From JAHEFX01 sp964614585 (GTDB taxonomy: Bacteria > Actinomycetota > Acidimicrobiia > Spongiisociales > JAENVV01), in the NCBI GenBank assembly GCA_964614585.1, contig CAZTLW010000004.1, forward strand, positions 1-48,244: a DNA stretch of 48,244 nt. The letters are read 5' to 3'. Below the pieces are notes generated by a model. The model saw only the letters and a list, made by a program, of their open reading frames with translations, was not told the DNA's origin and made no database searches. Below are positions 1 through 7,893 of the stretch, one piece after another. The position numbers were made by a program, and so were the translations under genes. The number at the start of each line of letters is the position of its first letter. Position 1 is the stretch's first letter.

Positions 1-3
1 CGG

Positions 4-894
4 CTACTCGAAGCCCAAGCGGTCCCAGAGGACCGGCGTGTCCTGCCAGTTCTTCTCCACCCGCACCCGGAGGTCGAGGTAGACGGGTGTCCCGAATCGG
101 GTCTCGAGTTCCCGGCGGGCCTCCTCACCACAGGTCCGCAACAACTCGCCCTTGCGGCCGATGACGATCCCCTTCTGGCTGTCTCGCTCGACGAGCAGCG
201 CCGCGTCCACATAGAGGGTGCCGTTGGGCCGCTGCTCGAGGTCCCGCACCTCGACGGCCAGCGAGTGCGGCAACTCCTCCCGCAGCCGATCGAGGTACTT
301 CTCCCGGATGATCTCGCGGATGAGGAACGCGTCGGGCTGGTCGGTGACCTGGTCGGGCGGGAAGTAGAGCGGGCCCTCGGGCAGGTGCGGTACCAACTCG
401 TCGACCACCACCGAGACCCCATCGCCGGTGCGCGCCGAGACCGGCACCCACGCCGCACAGTCCCAGGTCCCCGCCTCGGCCAGCATCTCCCCGATCGCGT
501 CGGGGTGGGCGGCGTCGGTCTTGTTGACGGCGACGACGACTGGCGACCCCGACGCCGTGGACCGCTCCGCCACCAGCCGGTCACCGGGCCCGATGGGCTG
601 GGTGGCGTCGAGCACCAGCAGCACCGCGTCCGCCTCGGCCAGCGAACCGTGGACGAGTTCGTTGAGGCGCGCACCGAGAGCCGTCCGGGGTTTGTGGAGT
701 CCCGGGGTGTCCACCAGCACCAACTGGTGGGAGGGGGGCTCGCCGAGGGTCAGGACGCCGCGGATCGTGTTGCGGGTGGTCTGGGGCCGCGACGACGTGA
801 TGGCCACCTTGGTGCCCACCAACCGGTTGACGAGCGTCGACTTGCCGACATTGGGACGGCCGACGACGGAGACGAACCCCGAGTGGACGGTCAC
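4..894 (-). CDS. era: GTPase Era
   Basis: Era is a GTPase that binds the 3' end of 16S rRNA and helps 30S subunit maturation. The 296-aa protein has the usual family length. It shows the P-loop GRPNVGKST near the N-terminus, the G3 motif DTPGLHKP, the G4 motif NKTD and a C-terminal KH domain with VIGRKGE. The start is GTG at 892-894 and its GTGA overlaps the stop of the upstream CorC-like gene by 4 nt, so translation is probably coupled. It is the last gene of the phoH-pgpH-ybeY-corC-era run, a conserved bacterial grouping around ribosome maturation. Nothing is missing from the catalytic motifs. Only three bases remain after the stop codon, so the 3' flank cannot be judged. Confidence 0.97.
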   Translation of the reverse strand: MTVHSGFVSVVGRPNVGKSTLVNRLVGTKVAITSSRPQTTRNTIRGVLTLGEPPSHQLVLVDTPGLHKPRTALGARLNELVHGSLAEADAVLLVLDATQPIGPGDRLVAERSTASGSPVVVAVNKTDAAHPDAIGEMLAEAGTWDCAAWVPVSARTGDGVSVVVDELVPHLPEGPLYFPPDQVTDQPDAFLIREIIREKYLDRLREELPHSLAVEVRDLEQRPNGTLYVDAALLVERDSQKGIVIGRKGELLRTCGEEARRELETRFGTPVYLDLRVRVEKNWQDTPVLWDRLGFE

Positions 895-2069
895 CGACGG
901 GTCACCCGGACCTGGGCGATCCGGCGTCCCTGCACCCGGGTGGGCGACAGCACCATCCCCTCGACCTCGAATCGCTCACCGATGCGGGGCACCCGACCGG
1001 ACAGCGAGAGGACGAGGCCGCCGACCGTGTCCCAGTCCTCATCGGGCAGCTCCACGTCGACCAGTTCGGCGAAATCGTCGATCGGGAAGCGGGCATCGAT
1101 CAGCAGCGACCCGTCCTCGGCCATGAACACCATCTCCTCGTCCTCGTCGAACTCGTCGGCGATCTCGCCGACGAGTTCCTCGAGCAGGTCCTCGATCGTG
1201 GCGATGCCGGCGGTGCCGCCGAACTCGTCGACGACGATCACCATGTGGACCCGCGAGGCCTGCATGAACCGCAGCAGGTCCGGGACGCGCTTGGTCTCGG
1301 GGACGAAGCTGGGGGTGCGCATGAAGGCTTCGATCGGGACGCCGTGCCGGCCCTCGTCGAGGATCCGCAGCATGTCGCGGGCGAAGACGATGCCGACCAC
1401 GTCGTCGACCCCGGCACCGATGACCGGGATGCGACTGAATCCGGTCTCCACCAGGAGGTCGAGTGCCTCGTCGGATGACGACGCGGCCGACAGGGACACC
1501 ATGTCGGTACGGGGGATCATCACCTCGCGGACGATCGCATCCCCGAACTCGATGACCGACGAGATGAGCTCGCGCTCGGCCTCCTCGTGCCGGGCCGTCT
1601 CGGCATCGTCGTGTTCCTCGGGCTCGGCATCCTCCTCGTCGGTGACCAGGTCGGAGGCGGCGGCGCCGATCCCCACGGCCACGGCGAGGAGCCCGGCCAG
1701 GCGATACGCCAGCCGACGGGGCCGGCCCCGACCGAAACCGCGTGGCAGCAGGTCGCCGGCGACGACCACCACCAACCAGACCCCCAGGACACCGACGACC
1801 GCCGTCCAGCCGGTGAGCGACTCGGCGACGGCCCACGTCCCGGCCGCCACGGCCCCGAGGGCGAGCGCCGCAGTCGGGAGGCCGAGCTCGGCCTGCAGCG
1901 GCCGGGGGTCGTCGAGCAGGTCGGCGACCACCGCGGCACCGGCGGTCCCCTCGGCGGCGTCGTGGAGGGCATCGGCCCGGTGGGTGCGGACCAGCGAGGC
2001 CCCGGCCGCCCGGAGGACTGCCGAGGCGGCCAGCAGGACACCGAAGAGGACCCAGCCGAGGGCGATCAT
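891..2069 (-). CDS. CorC/HlyC-type CBS-domain membrane protein
   Basis: This 392-aa protein belongs to the hemolysin C/CorC (CNNM-like) family linked to Mg2+/Co2+ export or resistance. The N-terminal part of about 140 residues contains several hydrophobic stretches (DUF21-like), followed by an acidic linker, a pair of CBS domains that include VREVMIPRTDMV and the segment MVIVVDEFGGTAGI, and a C-terminal CorC_HlyC domain ending in the VQGRRIAQVRV strand. The ATG at 2067-2069 was chosen because it overlaps the ybeY stop as ATGA and begins a hydrophobic helix; 28 extra upstream residues in the open frame are Gly/Pro-rich and lie inside ybeY. The hydrophobic part is somewhat Ala-rich and divergent, so the transported ion cannot be stated. 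Genomic position between ybeY and era is typical for the family. Confidence 0.88.
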   Translation of the reverse strand: MIALGWVLFGVLLAASAVLRAAGASLVRTHRADALHDAAEGTAGAAVVADLLDDPRPLQAELGLPTAALALGAVAAGTWAVAESLTGWTAVVGVLGVWLVVVVAGDLLPRGFGRGRPRRLAYRLAGLLAVAVGIGAAASDLVTDEEDAEPEEHDDAETARHEEAERELISSVIEFGDAIVREVMIPRTDMVSLSAASSSDEALDLLVETGFSRIPVIGAGVDDVVGIVFARDMLRILDEGRHGVPIEAFMRTPSFVPETKRVPDLLRFMQASRVHMVIVVDEFGGTAGIATIEDLLEELVGEIADEFDEDEEMVFMAEDGSLLIDARFPIDDFAELVDVELPDEDWDTVGGLVLSLSGRVPRIGERFEVEGMVLSPTRVQGRRIAQVRVTRR

Positions 2070-2551
2070 CGGCGATCCCGTCCCACCCGGGCCAGGATCG
2101 CCGACTCCCGGGCCTCCATCGCCGCCGCCGACTCGTCGTCGGGGTGGTCCCACCCCATGAGGTGCAGGAGGCCATGGACCGTCATGAGCGCCAGTTCGTC
2201 ATCGAACGGGACACCGAGCTCGGTGGCCTGTCGGGCGACGTAGGCCGGGGCGATCACGACGTCCCCGAGGTTCAGGGGCGGATCGTCGGTTTGCACCTCG
2301 GGCGGCCGACCCGGCTCCAACGGCTCCAGGGGGAAGGCGAGGACGTCGGTGGGTCCCTCCCGGTGCAGGAACCGCTCGTTGTACGACGCCATGGTCGGCT
2401 CGTCGACCAACAGCACGGTGACCTCGACCCGCTCGGGATACCGCTCGTGGGCGAACACGTGGAGGGCAAGGGTGGCGAGGTCGAGGCCGCCGACGTCCTC
2501 GGTCTGCTCGTCGGCCAGGAACACCGTTCCCGGGTGCGGGGGTCGGCTCAC
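2066..2551 (-). CDS. ybeY: rRNA maturation endonuclease YbeY
   Basis: YbeY is a zinc-dependent endoribonuclease needed for 16S rRNA 3' end maturation and 70S quality control. The 161-aa protein has the diagnostic zinc motif HGLLHLMGWDHP (H-x3-H-x5-H) near the C-terminus and the RFLHREGPTDVLAFPLE segment typical of the family. The start is GTG at 2549-2551, overlapping the pgpH-like stop as GTGA. The position between pgpH-like and corC-like genes and upstream of era is the classic arrangement. Confidence 0.96.
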   Translation of the reverse strand: MSRPPHPGTVFLADEQTEDVGGLDLATLALHVFAHERYPERVEVTVLLVDEPTMASYNERFLHREGPTDVLAFPLEPLEPGRPPEVQTDDPPLNLGDVVIAPAYVARQATELGVPFDDELALMTVHGLLHLMGWDHPDDESAAAMEARESAILARVGRDRR

Positions 2552-5235
2552 GAACGCTCCGGCCTCGGGGGCGTGGCGACCGCCGGGTCGGCCTCCTCGT
2601 CGTCGGGGTCCCCGGCACCGTCCTCGGCGTCGCCCTCCGTCCCGGTGCCCAGCGTGAGCGACGTCGCACCGCCGAGGGCGTCGGGCTCGTCGGGGAAGTT
2701 CGGGTACGGGATCCGCTGGTGGTAGTGGCCCACCAGCGCCTCGACGAAGGCGGCCTTCACCATGCGGAGGTCGTTGAGCGTCAGCGGCGACTCCGACAAC
2801 TGGCCGTCGTTCACCTTCTCGGCGACCACCCGCTCGACGACGGTGGTGATCGCCTCGGGCGTCGGCTCCGTCTCGGCGAACGTCGCCCGGGTGGCCCCCT
2901 CGAGGGAGTCGGCCATCATGAGGATCGCCATCTCCTTGGACCTCGGCTTGTGGCCCGCGTGCCGGAACGCCTCCACGTCGACGTCGCCGCCGGACTGCTC
3001 CTTGGCGGTCTCGTAGAAGTAGCGCATGATGCCGTCGCCGTGGTGGCTGAGGATGCCCTCGGCCACCTCCGACGGCACCTTGTACTCGGCGGCGAGTCGA
3101 AGTCCGTCGGTCACGTGGGCACGGACGACGGCGGCGGAGTCCTCCGGTGCCATGTGCTCGTGGGGGTTCGGCACGCCGAACTGGTTCTCGATGAAGTAGA
3201 TCGGCGCCTCGGTCTTGCCGATGTCGTGGTAGTAGGCGGCCGCCCGGGCCAACAGCGGGTTGGCGCCGATCGCTCGGGCTGCCCGGTCGGCCAGCGTGCC
3301 GACCATGAGCGAGTGGTTGAAGGTGCCCCAGGCCTTCTCCTGGATCAGCTGCAGCGCCGCGTGGTTGCGGTCGACGAGCTCGAGGAGCCGGAGGTTGGTC
3401 GTGATGTCGAACACCGACTCGAAGGCGGTCACCAGGAAGATGGCGATGATGCTGCTCACCCAGCCACCGGCCGCCGCCATCGCCGTCGACTGGAGGACGC
3501 CGACGAAGCCACTCGTGAACAGCGACTCGTGGAAGAACCAGGCGACGCTGAAGCCCATGATCCCCGACGCGACGCCGGTGAGGAAGATCGCCCGCCGCTG
3601 GTCGCGGCTCGACGAGATCGCCGACACCAGCGCCACCGGGGCGATGGAGGCGAGGGCGGCATAGAGGGCGAAGCCGGCGTCGTCGAAGACGATGCCGGTC
3701 ATGGTGGCGAGCGCCACCGAGGTGAGGACCGCGATCCGGGCGTCGAGGAGGATGGACACGAGGAAGCCGATCCCGGCCGCGGGCAGCAGGTAGCCGAGCA
3801 CGATGCCGATGTCGCCACCGACGCGGGTCAGGGCATAGACACCGCGCACCGAGAGGGCGGAGACGACGAGGATGACGCCGAGTAGCGCCACCCGCCGGTC
3901 AGATGCCCAGAAGCCGGGTCGGAACCGGGCGAGGTAGACGAACAGCATCGCCACGAGCACGACTGCCAGGGCGAGGATGGCTCCGTAGCCGATCGAGGTG
4001 GGACGATTCAGGTTCATCGCCTCGATGGCGGCGATGGTGGGCTGGGTCAGCTCGTCGCCCTCGTCGACGATGACGTCCCCGGTCCGGAACGTCATCGTGA
4101 CGTCCCCCACCTCGGCTGCCGCCTGCTCGCGGGCGAGCTCGGTGGTGGCCGAGTCGATGATCTCCGACACGGCGAGGTTGGTGGCGGTGATGTCGGCGGC
4201 GGCGGCCTCGGCGGCGGCATTGCGCTGGCCGTCGATGATGACCACCGGCTGGTTCTGGTACACCTCCTCCTGGGCCGATCGCAGCTCCCCGGTGCGGATC
4301 CCCGCCCGCATGCGGTCGGATGCCTCGTCGAGGGCGGCGTTCTCCACCTGGGCGAGCTGGGGCGAGTTCCCGGCCGCCTCCCGCAACACGTCGCCCTGGG
4401 CGAGTTCGATCACCGTGTCGACGGTGGCCACGTCCAGCACCGGGAAGGCCGCCGCCATGGCATCGATGGCAGCCTGCAGGTCCGTCCACGCCGGCTCGAA
4501 CGCCACCGGCTCCGCCTCCATGAGCTCGGCCCCGTCGAGTGTCTGGAACGCGTTGGCCGACGCGATGGCGACCGAGTCGGGCAACGCCGGATCGGCCAGG
4601 TCGACCGAGACGATCACCCGCCCGTCGACCACGACCCCCTCGGCGACCCAGGTGCCGGTCGCATCGGTGGTCGCCCCGACCCGACGGTCGTCACTGCCCA
4701 CCACGGTCACGTCGATGCCGGTCAGCGCAATGTCGACGGCCTCGTCGAAGACGAGATCGCCGTCGGCGTCGAGGAAGACGATGCCCGTGACCCGACCGAG
4801 CGTCGGCTCGGGAGCCGGCTCGGGTTCGACCGCCTCCTCGCCGTCGGCCACCGTCGTGGTCGTGGTCGTCGTCGTGGTGGTGGCGTCCGGCTCCGGCGGG
4901 AGCTCGGGTGGGTTCGGGGTCGGCACGCCGGCGATCGCGATGTCCTCGGCCTCGTCGAAGACCGCCTCGATCTCGGCCGCCGTGTCGGCGATCGCCTGCT
5001 GGTCGGTGACGAAGACCGGGTCGACGGACTCCCGGGCCTCCTCTCGAGCGAGCAGCGTCGCCTCCTGGTCGACGACCTCGACGGTCCGGGTGGCGACGAA
5101 TTGCACCGGTGACTCGGCGCCGACCTCGAGGTCGACACCGGGGCGGCCCTGGCCGAGGGCGAGGGCCCCCCACACCAGGAGGACCGTCACGAGGCTGATG
5201 AGGCCCCGACGCACGATCGGGCTGTCCCAGCTCAT
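2548..5235 (-). CDS. PgpH-like 7TM HD-domain phosphohydrolase with an extracellular SdrD-B-like insert
   Basis: The 895-aa protein resembles PgpH, the membrane c-di-AMP phosphodiesterase family. An N-terminal anchor (residues about 10-28) is followed by an extracytoplasmic 7TMR-HDED region, a block of about seven hydrophobic segments (roughly residues 410-610) and a cytosolic HD domain with FNHSLMVG and YYHDIGK (the latter near residue 669). Unusually, the extracytoplasmic region is split by a Pro/Thr-rich linker containing ten consecutive threonines (residues 119-128) and then a domain of about 80 residues beginning VTGIVFLDADGDLVFDE, which reads like a SdrD B-type/Cna-B-type beta-sandwich repeat. 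It overlaps phoH and ybeY by 4 nt each. Catalytic HD residues are intact. That it degrades c-di-AMP is inferred from the family. Confidence 0.9.
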   Translation of the reverse strand: MSWDSPIVRRGLISLVTVLLVWGALALGQGRPGVDLEVGAESPVQFVATRTVEVVDQEATLLAREEARESVDPVFVTDQQAIADTAAEIEAVFDEAEDIAIAGVPTPNPPELPPEPDATTTTTTTTTTVADGEEAVEPEPAPEPTLGRVTGIVFLDADGDLVFDEAVDIALTGIDVTVVGSDDRRVGATTDATGTWVAEGVVVDGRVIVSVDLADPALPDSVAIASANAFQTLDGAELMEAEPVAFEPAWTDLQAAIDAMAAAFPVLDVATVDTVIELAQGDVLREAAGNSPQLAQVENAALDEASDRMRAGIRTGELRSAQEEVYQNQPVVIIDGQRNAAAEAAAADITATNLAVSEIIDSATTELAREQAAAEVGDVTMTFRTGDVIVDEGDELTQPTIAAIEAMNLNRPTSIGYGAILALAVVLVAMLFVYLARFRPGFWASDRRVALLGVILVVSALSVRGVYALTRVGGDIGIVLGYLLPAAGIGFLVSILLDARIAVLTSVALATMTGIVFDDAGFALYAALASIAPVALVSAISSSRDQRRAIFLTGVASGIMGFSVAWFFHESLFTSGFVGVLQSTAMAAAGGWVSSIIAIFLVTAFESVFDITTNLRLLELVDRNHAALQLIQEKAWGTFNHSLMVGTLADRAARAIGANPLLARAAAYYHDIGKTEAPIYFIENQFGVPNPHEHMAPEDSAAVVRAHVTDGLRLAAEYKVPSEVAEGILSHHGDGIMRYFYETAKEQSGGDVDVEAFRHAGHKPRSKEMAILMMADSLEGATRATFAETEPTPEAITTVVERVVAEKVNDGQLSESPLTLNDLRMVKAAFVEALVGHYHQRIPYPNFPDEPDALGGATSLTLGTGTEGDAEDGAGDPDDEEADPAVATPPRPERS

Positions 5236-6194
5236 CGGGTCTCCAGCGCCTCGTAGGCGGCGACGATGTCCCGCACGATCTTCGCCCGCACGACGTCCTT
5301 GCCGGTCAGGTCGATGAACGCGATGCCCTCGATGCCCTCGAGCACCCGTCGGACGGCGTTGAGACCCGAGCGATTCCCGGTCGGCAGGTCGACCTGGGTG
5401 ACGTCACCGGTGACCACCATCGCGGAGTTGAAGCCCAACCGGGTCAGGAACATCTTCATCTGCTCGGGGCTCGTGTTCTGGGCCTCGTCGAGGATGATGA
5501 AGGCGTCGTTGAGGGTCCGACCCCGCATATAGGCCAGCGGGGCGATCTCGATGGTGTTCCGCTCCAGCAGCGACGACGTCTCGTCGGTGCCGAGCATGTC
5601 GTAGAGGGCGTCGTAGAGCGGCCGCAGGTAGGGGTCGATCTTGGCGGCGAGGTCGCCGGGGAGGAAGCCCAGCCGCTCCCCCGCCTCCACGGCCGGACGG
5701 GTGAGGATGATCCGCCGCACGAGCCCGCTGCGCAGCGCCTCGACGGCCGCCGCCACCGCCAGGTAGGTCTTGCCGGTGCCGGCGGGTCCGATGCCGAAGG
5801 TGATGGTGTGCTCCGAGATGGCGTCGAGGTAGTGGCGCTGGCCGGCCGTCTTGGGTCGCACCATCTTGCCCCCGGCGACCGGCACCCCACCCGACAACAC
5901 CTCGGCAGGGTGGGCGACCCCGTCCTCGACCATGGTGATGATCCGATCGACCCGGTCGGCGTCGATCGGTTCGCCGGTGTCGGCCAACTCCTTCAACTGC
6001 GACAGGACCCGATGGGCGCGCGACGTCTGCTCGGCGTCACCGGACAGCAGGAGACGGGTGCCACGGGCGATGATCCGAGTGGAGGGGAAGGCTTGCTCGA
6101 TCCGCCGGAGGTGGGCGTCGTGCTGGCCGAGTAGCGCCAGCATCGCCCCGTCCTCCGGGATGAGGACCTCGGTGAAGGTCGTGGGGGAATCCAC
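5232..6194 (-). CDS. phoH: PhoH-like ATPase
   Basis: PhoH-family ATPase of 320 aa from the GTG at 6192-6194. Visible motifs are Walker A GPAGTGKTYLA, Walker B AFIILDEAQNTSP, and the TGDVTQVDLP segment, plus an N-terminal KH-like region. The open frame continues a further 144 residues upstream, but that stretch is Arg/Pro-rich and antiparallel in composition to the HIT gene it overlaps, so it is not coding in this frame. PhoH proteins of this type are associated with RNA metabolism and sit next to ybeY in most bacteria. It is the first gene of the operon running to era, and a TATACT hexamer lies 11 nt upstream of the GTG; no Shine-Dalgarno sequence is visible. Confidence 0.93.
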   Translation of the reverse strand: MDSPTTFTEVLIPEDGAMLALLGQHDAHLRRIEQAFPSTRIIARGTRLLLSGDAEQTSRAHRVLSQLKELADTGEPIDADRVDRIITMVEDGVAHPAEVLSGGVPVAGGKMVRPKTAGQRHYLDAISEHTITFGIGPAGTGKTYLAVAAAVEALRSGLVRRIILTRPAVEAGERLGFLPGDLAAKIDPYLRPLYDALYDMLGTDETSSLLERNTIEIAPLAYMRGRTLNDAFIILDEAQNTSPEQMKMFLTRLGFNSAMVVTGDVTQVDLPTGNRSGLNAVRRVLEGIEGIAFIDLTGKDVVRAKIVRDIVAAYEALETR

Positions 6195-6205
6195 GGGATG
6201 GCCGC

Positions 6206-6211
6206 AGTATA
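6206..6211 (-). promoter_or_regulatory. Candidate -10 element of the phoH-era operon
   Basis: TATACT on the minus strand ends 11 nt before the phoH GTG. A start of transcription 7 nt downstream would leave a leader of only about 4 nt. No clear -35 was seen. Confidence 0.45.
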
Positions 6212-6265
6212 TCGGCGGCTGGACCGTGGACCCCGAGGAGCGAGGTTGCGGACTCGATCTCGGTG

Positions 6266-6694
6266 TTAGGCACTCGGCACTGCTGCGCCGTGCCCGAGCT
6301 CGGTGAGGGCACCGCGCAGCCGGGCCATGTCCTCGTCGAGGCGCTCGGCCGGCGCGTCGGGGTCGGCGTTCTCGAACTTGAGGTCGTGCTCGCTCGCCGC
6401 CCCGAGGACGTGGACGTGGAGGTGCGGCACCTCGAAGCCGGCGACGAGCAGCGCCACCCGGCGTGGCGAGAAGGCCCGGTCGATGCCGAGCCCGATCGTC
6501 CGGGCGACGGCCGTCAGGTGGGCGAGGAGGGCGGGATCGGCATCGAGCCAGTGGTCGACCTCGGTGCGAGGCACGACGAGGGTGTGGCCCCGGGAGATGG
6601 GGGCGATGGTCAGGAATGCCACGCACCGGTCATCCGACCACACGAACCGACCGGGCAGCTCCCCGTCGATGATGCGCGAGAAGAGGGTCGCCAC
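6266..6694 (-). CDS. HIT-family nucleotide hydrolase/transferase
   Basis: This 142-aa protein belongs to the histidine-triad superfamily of nucleotide-binding hydrolases and transferases. The triad HLHVHVLGA lies near residue 92, and the N-terminus MATLFSRIIDGELPG and RGHTLVVPR are standard for the HIT family. The start is GTG at 6692-6694, 6 nt after the stop of the BldD-like gene, so the two are likely co-transcribed. Its substrate cannot be deduced from sequence; dinucleoside polyphosphates or AMP-lysine type adducts are the usual ones. The C-terminal tail of about 30 residues beyond the triad is somewhat longer than in minimal HINT proteins. Confidence 0.92.
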   Translation of the reverse strand: MATLFSRIIDGELPGRFVWSDDRCVAFLTIAPISRGHTLVVPRTEVDHWLDADPALLAHLTAVARTIGLGIDRAFSPRRVALLVAGFEVPHLHVHVLGAASEHDLKFENADPDAPAERLDEDMARLRGALTELGHGAAVPSA

Positions 6695-6700
6695 CGGCGA

Positions 6701-7171
6701 TCAGGTCCGGGCGAGCGGTGCCAACACCTCGGCGATGTTCGACCGATCGCCGATCATCCGGGCGAGGAGCTGGAGGTCGGAGGCCCGGATCGTGAGCACC
6801 TTGCCGTTGAAGTCCTGGCGCATGAGCTGGATGGCGCCGATGAAGCGTTCCACGAGGGCGATGTCGTCGCCCTCGGCCGCCTCGAGGGCGTTGAGGTCGA
6901 TGGTGAGGCCGCCCGAGGACCAGGCGATGTGGTCGGTGCCCGGCGATCGGTCGGGAGCCGGGAGCAACTGGTCGACCGGCACGCCGTAGAAGAGCGCCAG
7001 CCGCTGCATCCGCGGGAGGGAGAGGCTGCGCTCACCGCGCTCGTAGGCTCCCACGACCGAGGCCTTGAACTCCTGACCGGAGCGTTCCTCGACCTCCTGG
7101 AGCGAGTAGCCCTTCTGCTTGCGGATGGAGCGGAGCCGTTGGCCGACCTCCACGTTGTAGGACTGGTCCAC
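6701..7171 (-). CDS. BldD-like XRE-family regulator with c-di-GMP signature
   Basis: The 156-aa protein has an N-terminal XRE helix-turn-helix (RLRSIRKQKGYSLQEVEERS, then VVGAYERGERSLSLPRMQRLA) and a C-terminal domain matching the BldD C-terminus. In that domain R118-Q-D120, eight residues, then R129-A-S-D132 reproduces exactly the RXD-X8-RXXD motif that binds tetrameric c-di-GMP in Streptomyces BldD. The GTG at 7169-7171 was chosen because GGGAGG lies 5-7 nt upstream; a longer frame to 7258 would overlap rsmE. It follows rsmE by 68 nt and precedes the HIT gene by 6 nt. Binding of c-di-GMP is an inference from motif conservation; no GGDEF or EAL protein is in the window. Confidence 0.88.
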   Translation of the reverse strand: MDQSYNVEVGQRLRSIRKQKGYSLQEVEERSGQEFKASVVGAYERGERSLSLPRMQRLALFYGVPVDQLLPAPDRSPGTDHIAWSSGGLTIDLNALEAAEGDDIALVERFIGAIQLMRQDFNGKVLTIRASDLQLLARMIGDRSNIAEVLAPLART

Positions 7172-7239
7172 GGTCACCTCCCACCCGCGGCCACGCCGTG
7201 TGACGGCCCCGGGCTCGCCCGACTTCTCAGCACCGGCCG

Positions 7240-7893
7240 TCAGCGGGACGCCCGACACATGGCGACCGCCACCACGGCGGCGGTCTCGACCCTGAGTATA
7301 CGACCACCCAACGTCACGACATCACCACGATTGGGTACTTCTTCGGGATCGAGTCCCCCCTCGGGGCCGATGAGGATCGTCGCCGGGAGCCGATCCGGAC
7401 CGATCGGACCGCCGTCGGGATCGGCCACCAGCAGCGGCCCCGGGACGTCGGCCAGCGCCTCCCACGTCGTCGAGCCGAGCTCGAGTCGCCACGCCCCCCG
7501 GGACTGGGCGAGGGCCGCATCGGCCCAGGCGCGGGCCTTGGCCTCGGCCGGTGGTCGTCCCTCGGTGTGGACCGTGCGGATCCAGCGGAGCGTCGTCGCT
7601 CCCAGCTCGGCGACCTTCTCGACGAGGAACCGGGCGCGGTCGCGGGCACGGGGCGGGGCGACCACGAGGTCCAGACGCGGTGGTGCCGGGCGGGTGACCT
7701 CCTGGCCGCGGGCGATCGTGCCCTCGCCGAAGAGCCCCGTGCCGACGGTGCCGGCGCCGTCGGTATAGGAGATCGCGCTTCCCGGGCGGAGTCGCAGGAC
7801 CCGCTCGAGATGGTGCCGTTGGGCGTCGCCGACCACGAGCTCGTCGCCCCACGGCCGTGGGACCACGAGATGGGGGACGTGACGATCACTCAC
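7240..7893 (-). CDS. rsmE: 16S rRNA (uracil1498-N3)-methyltransferase RsmE
   Basis: RsmE is a SPOUT-class methyltransferase acting on U1498 of 16S rRNA with S-adenosylmethionine. The 217-aa protein shows the N-terminal PUA-like part (HHLERVLRLRPGS), EKVAELGATTLRWI, and the C-terminal knot LIGPEGGLDPEEV and LGGRILRVETAAVVA. It is slightly shorter than the usual 240 aa. The start is GTG at 7891-7893, overlapping the dnaJ stop by 4 nt (GTGA). The hrcA-dnaJ-rsmE order is widespread in bacteria. Confidence 0.95.
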   Translation of the reverse strand: MSDRHVPHLVVPRPWGDELVVGDAQRHHLERVLRLRPGSAISYTDGAGTVGTGLFGEGTIARGQEVTRPAPPRLDLVVAPPRARDRARFLVEKVAELGATTLRWIRTVHTEGRPPAEAKARAWADAALAQSRGAWRLELGSTTWEALADVPGPLLVADPDGGPIGPDRLPATILIGPEGGLDPEEVPNRGDVVTLGGRILRVETAAVVAVAMCRASR

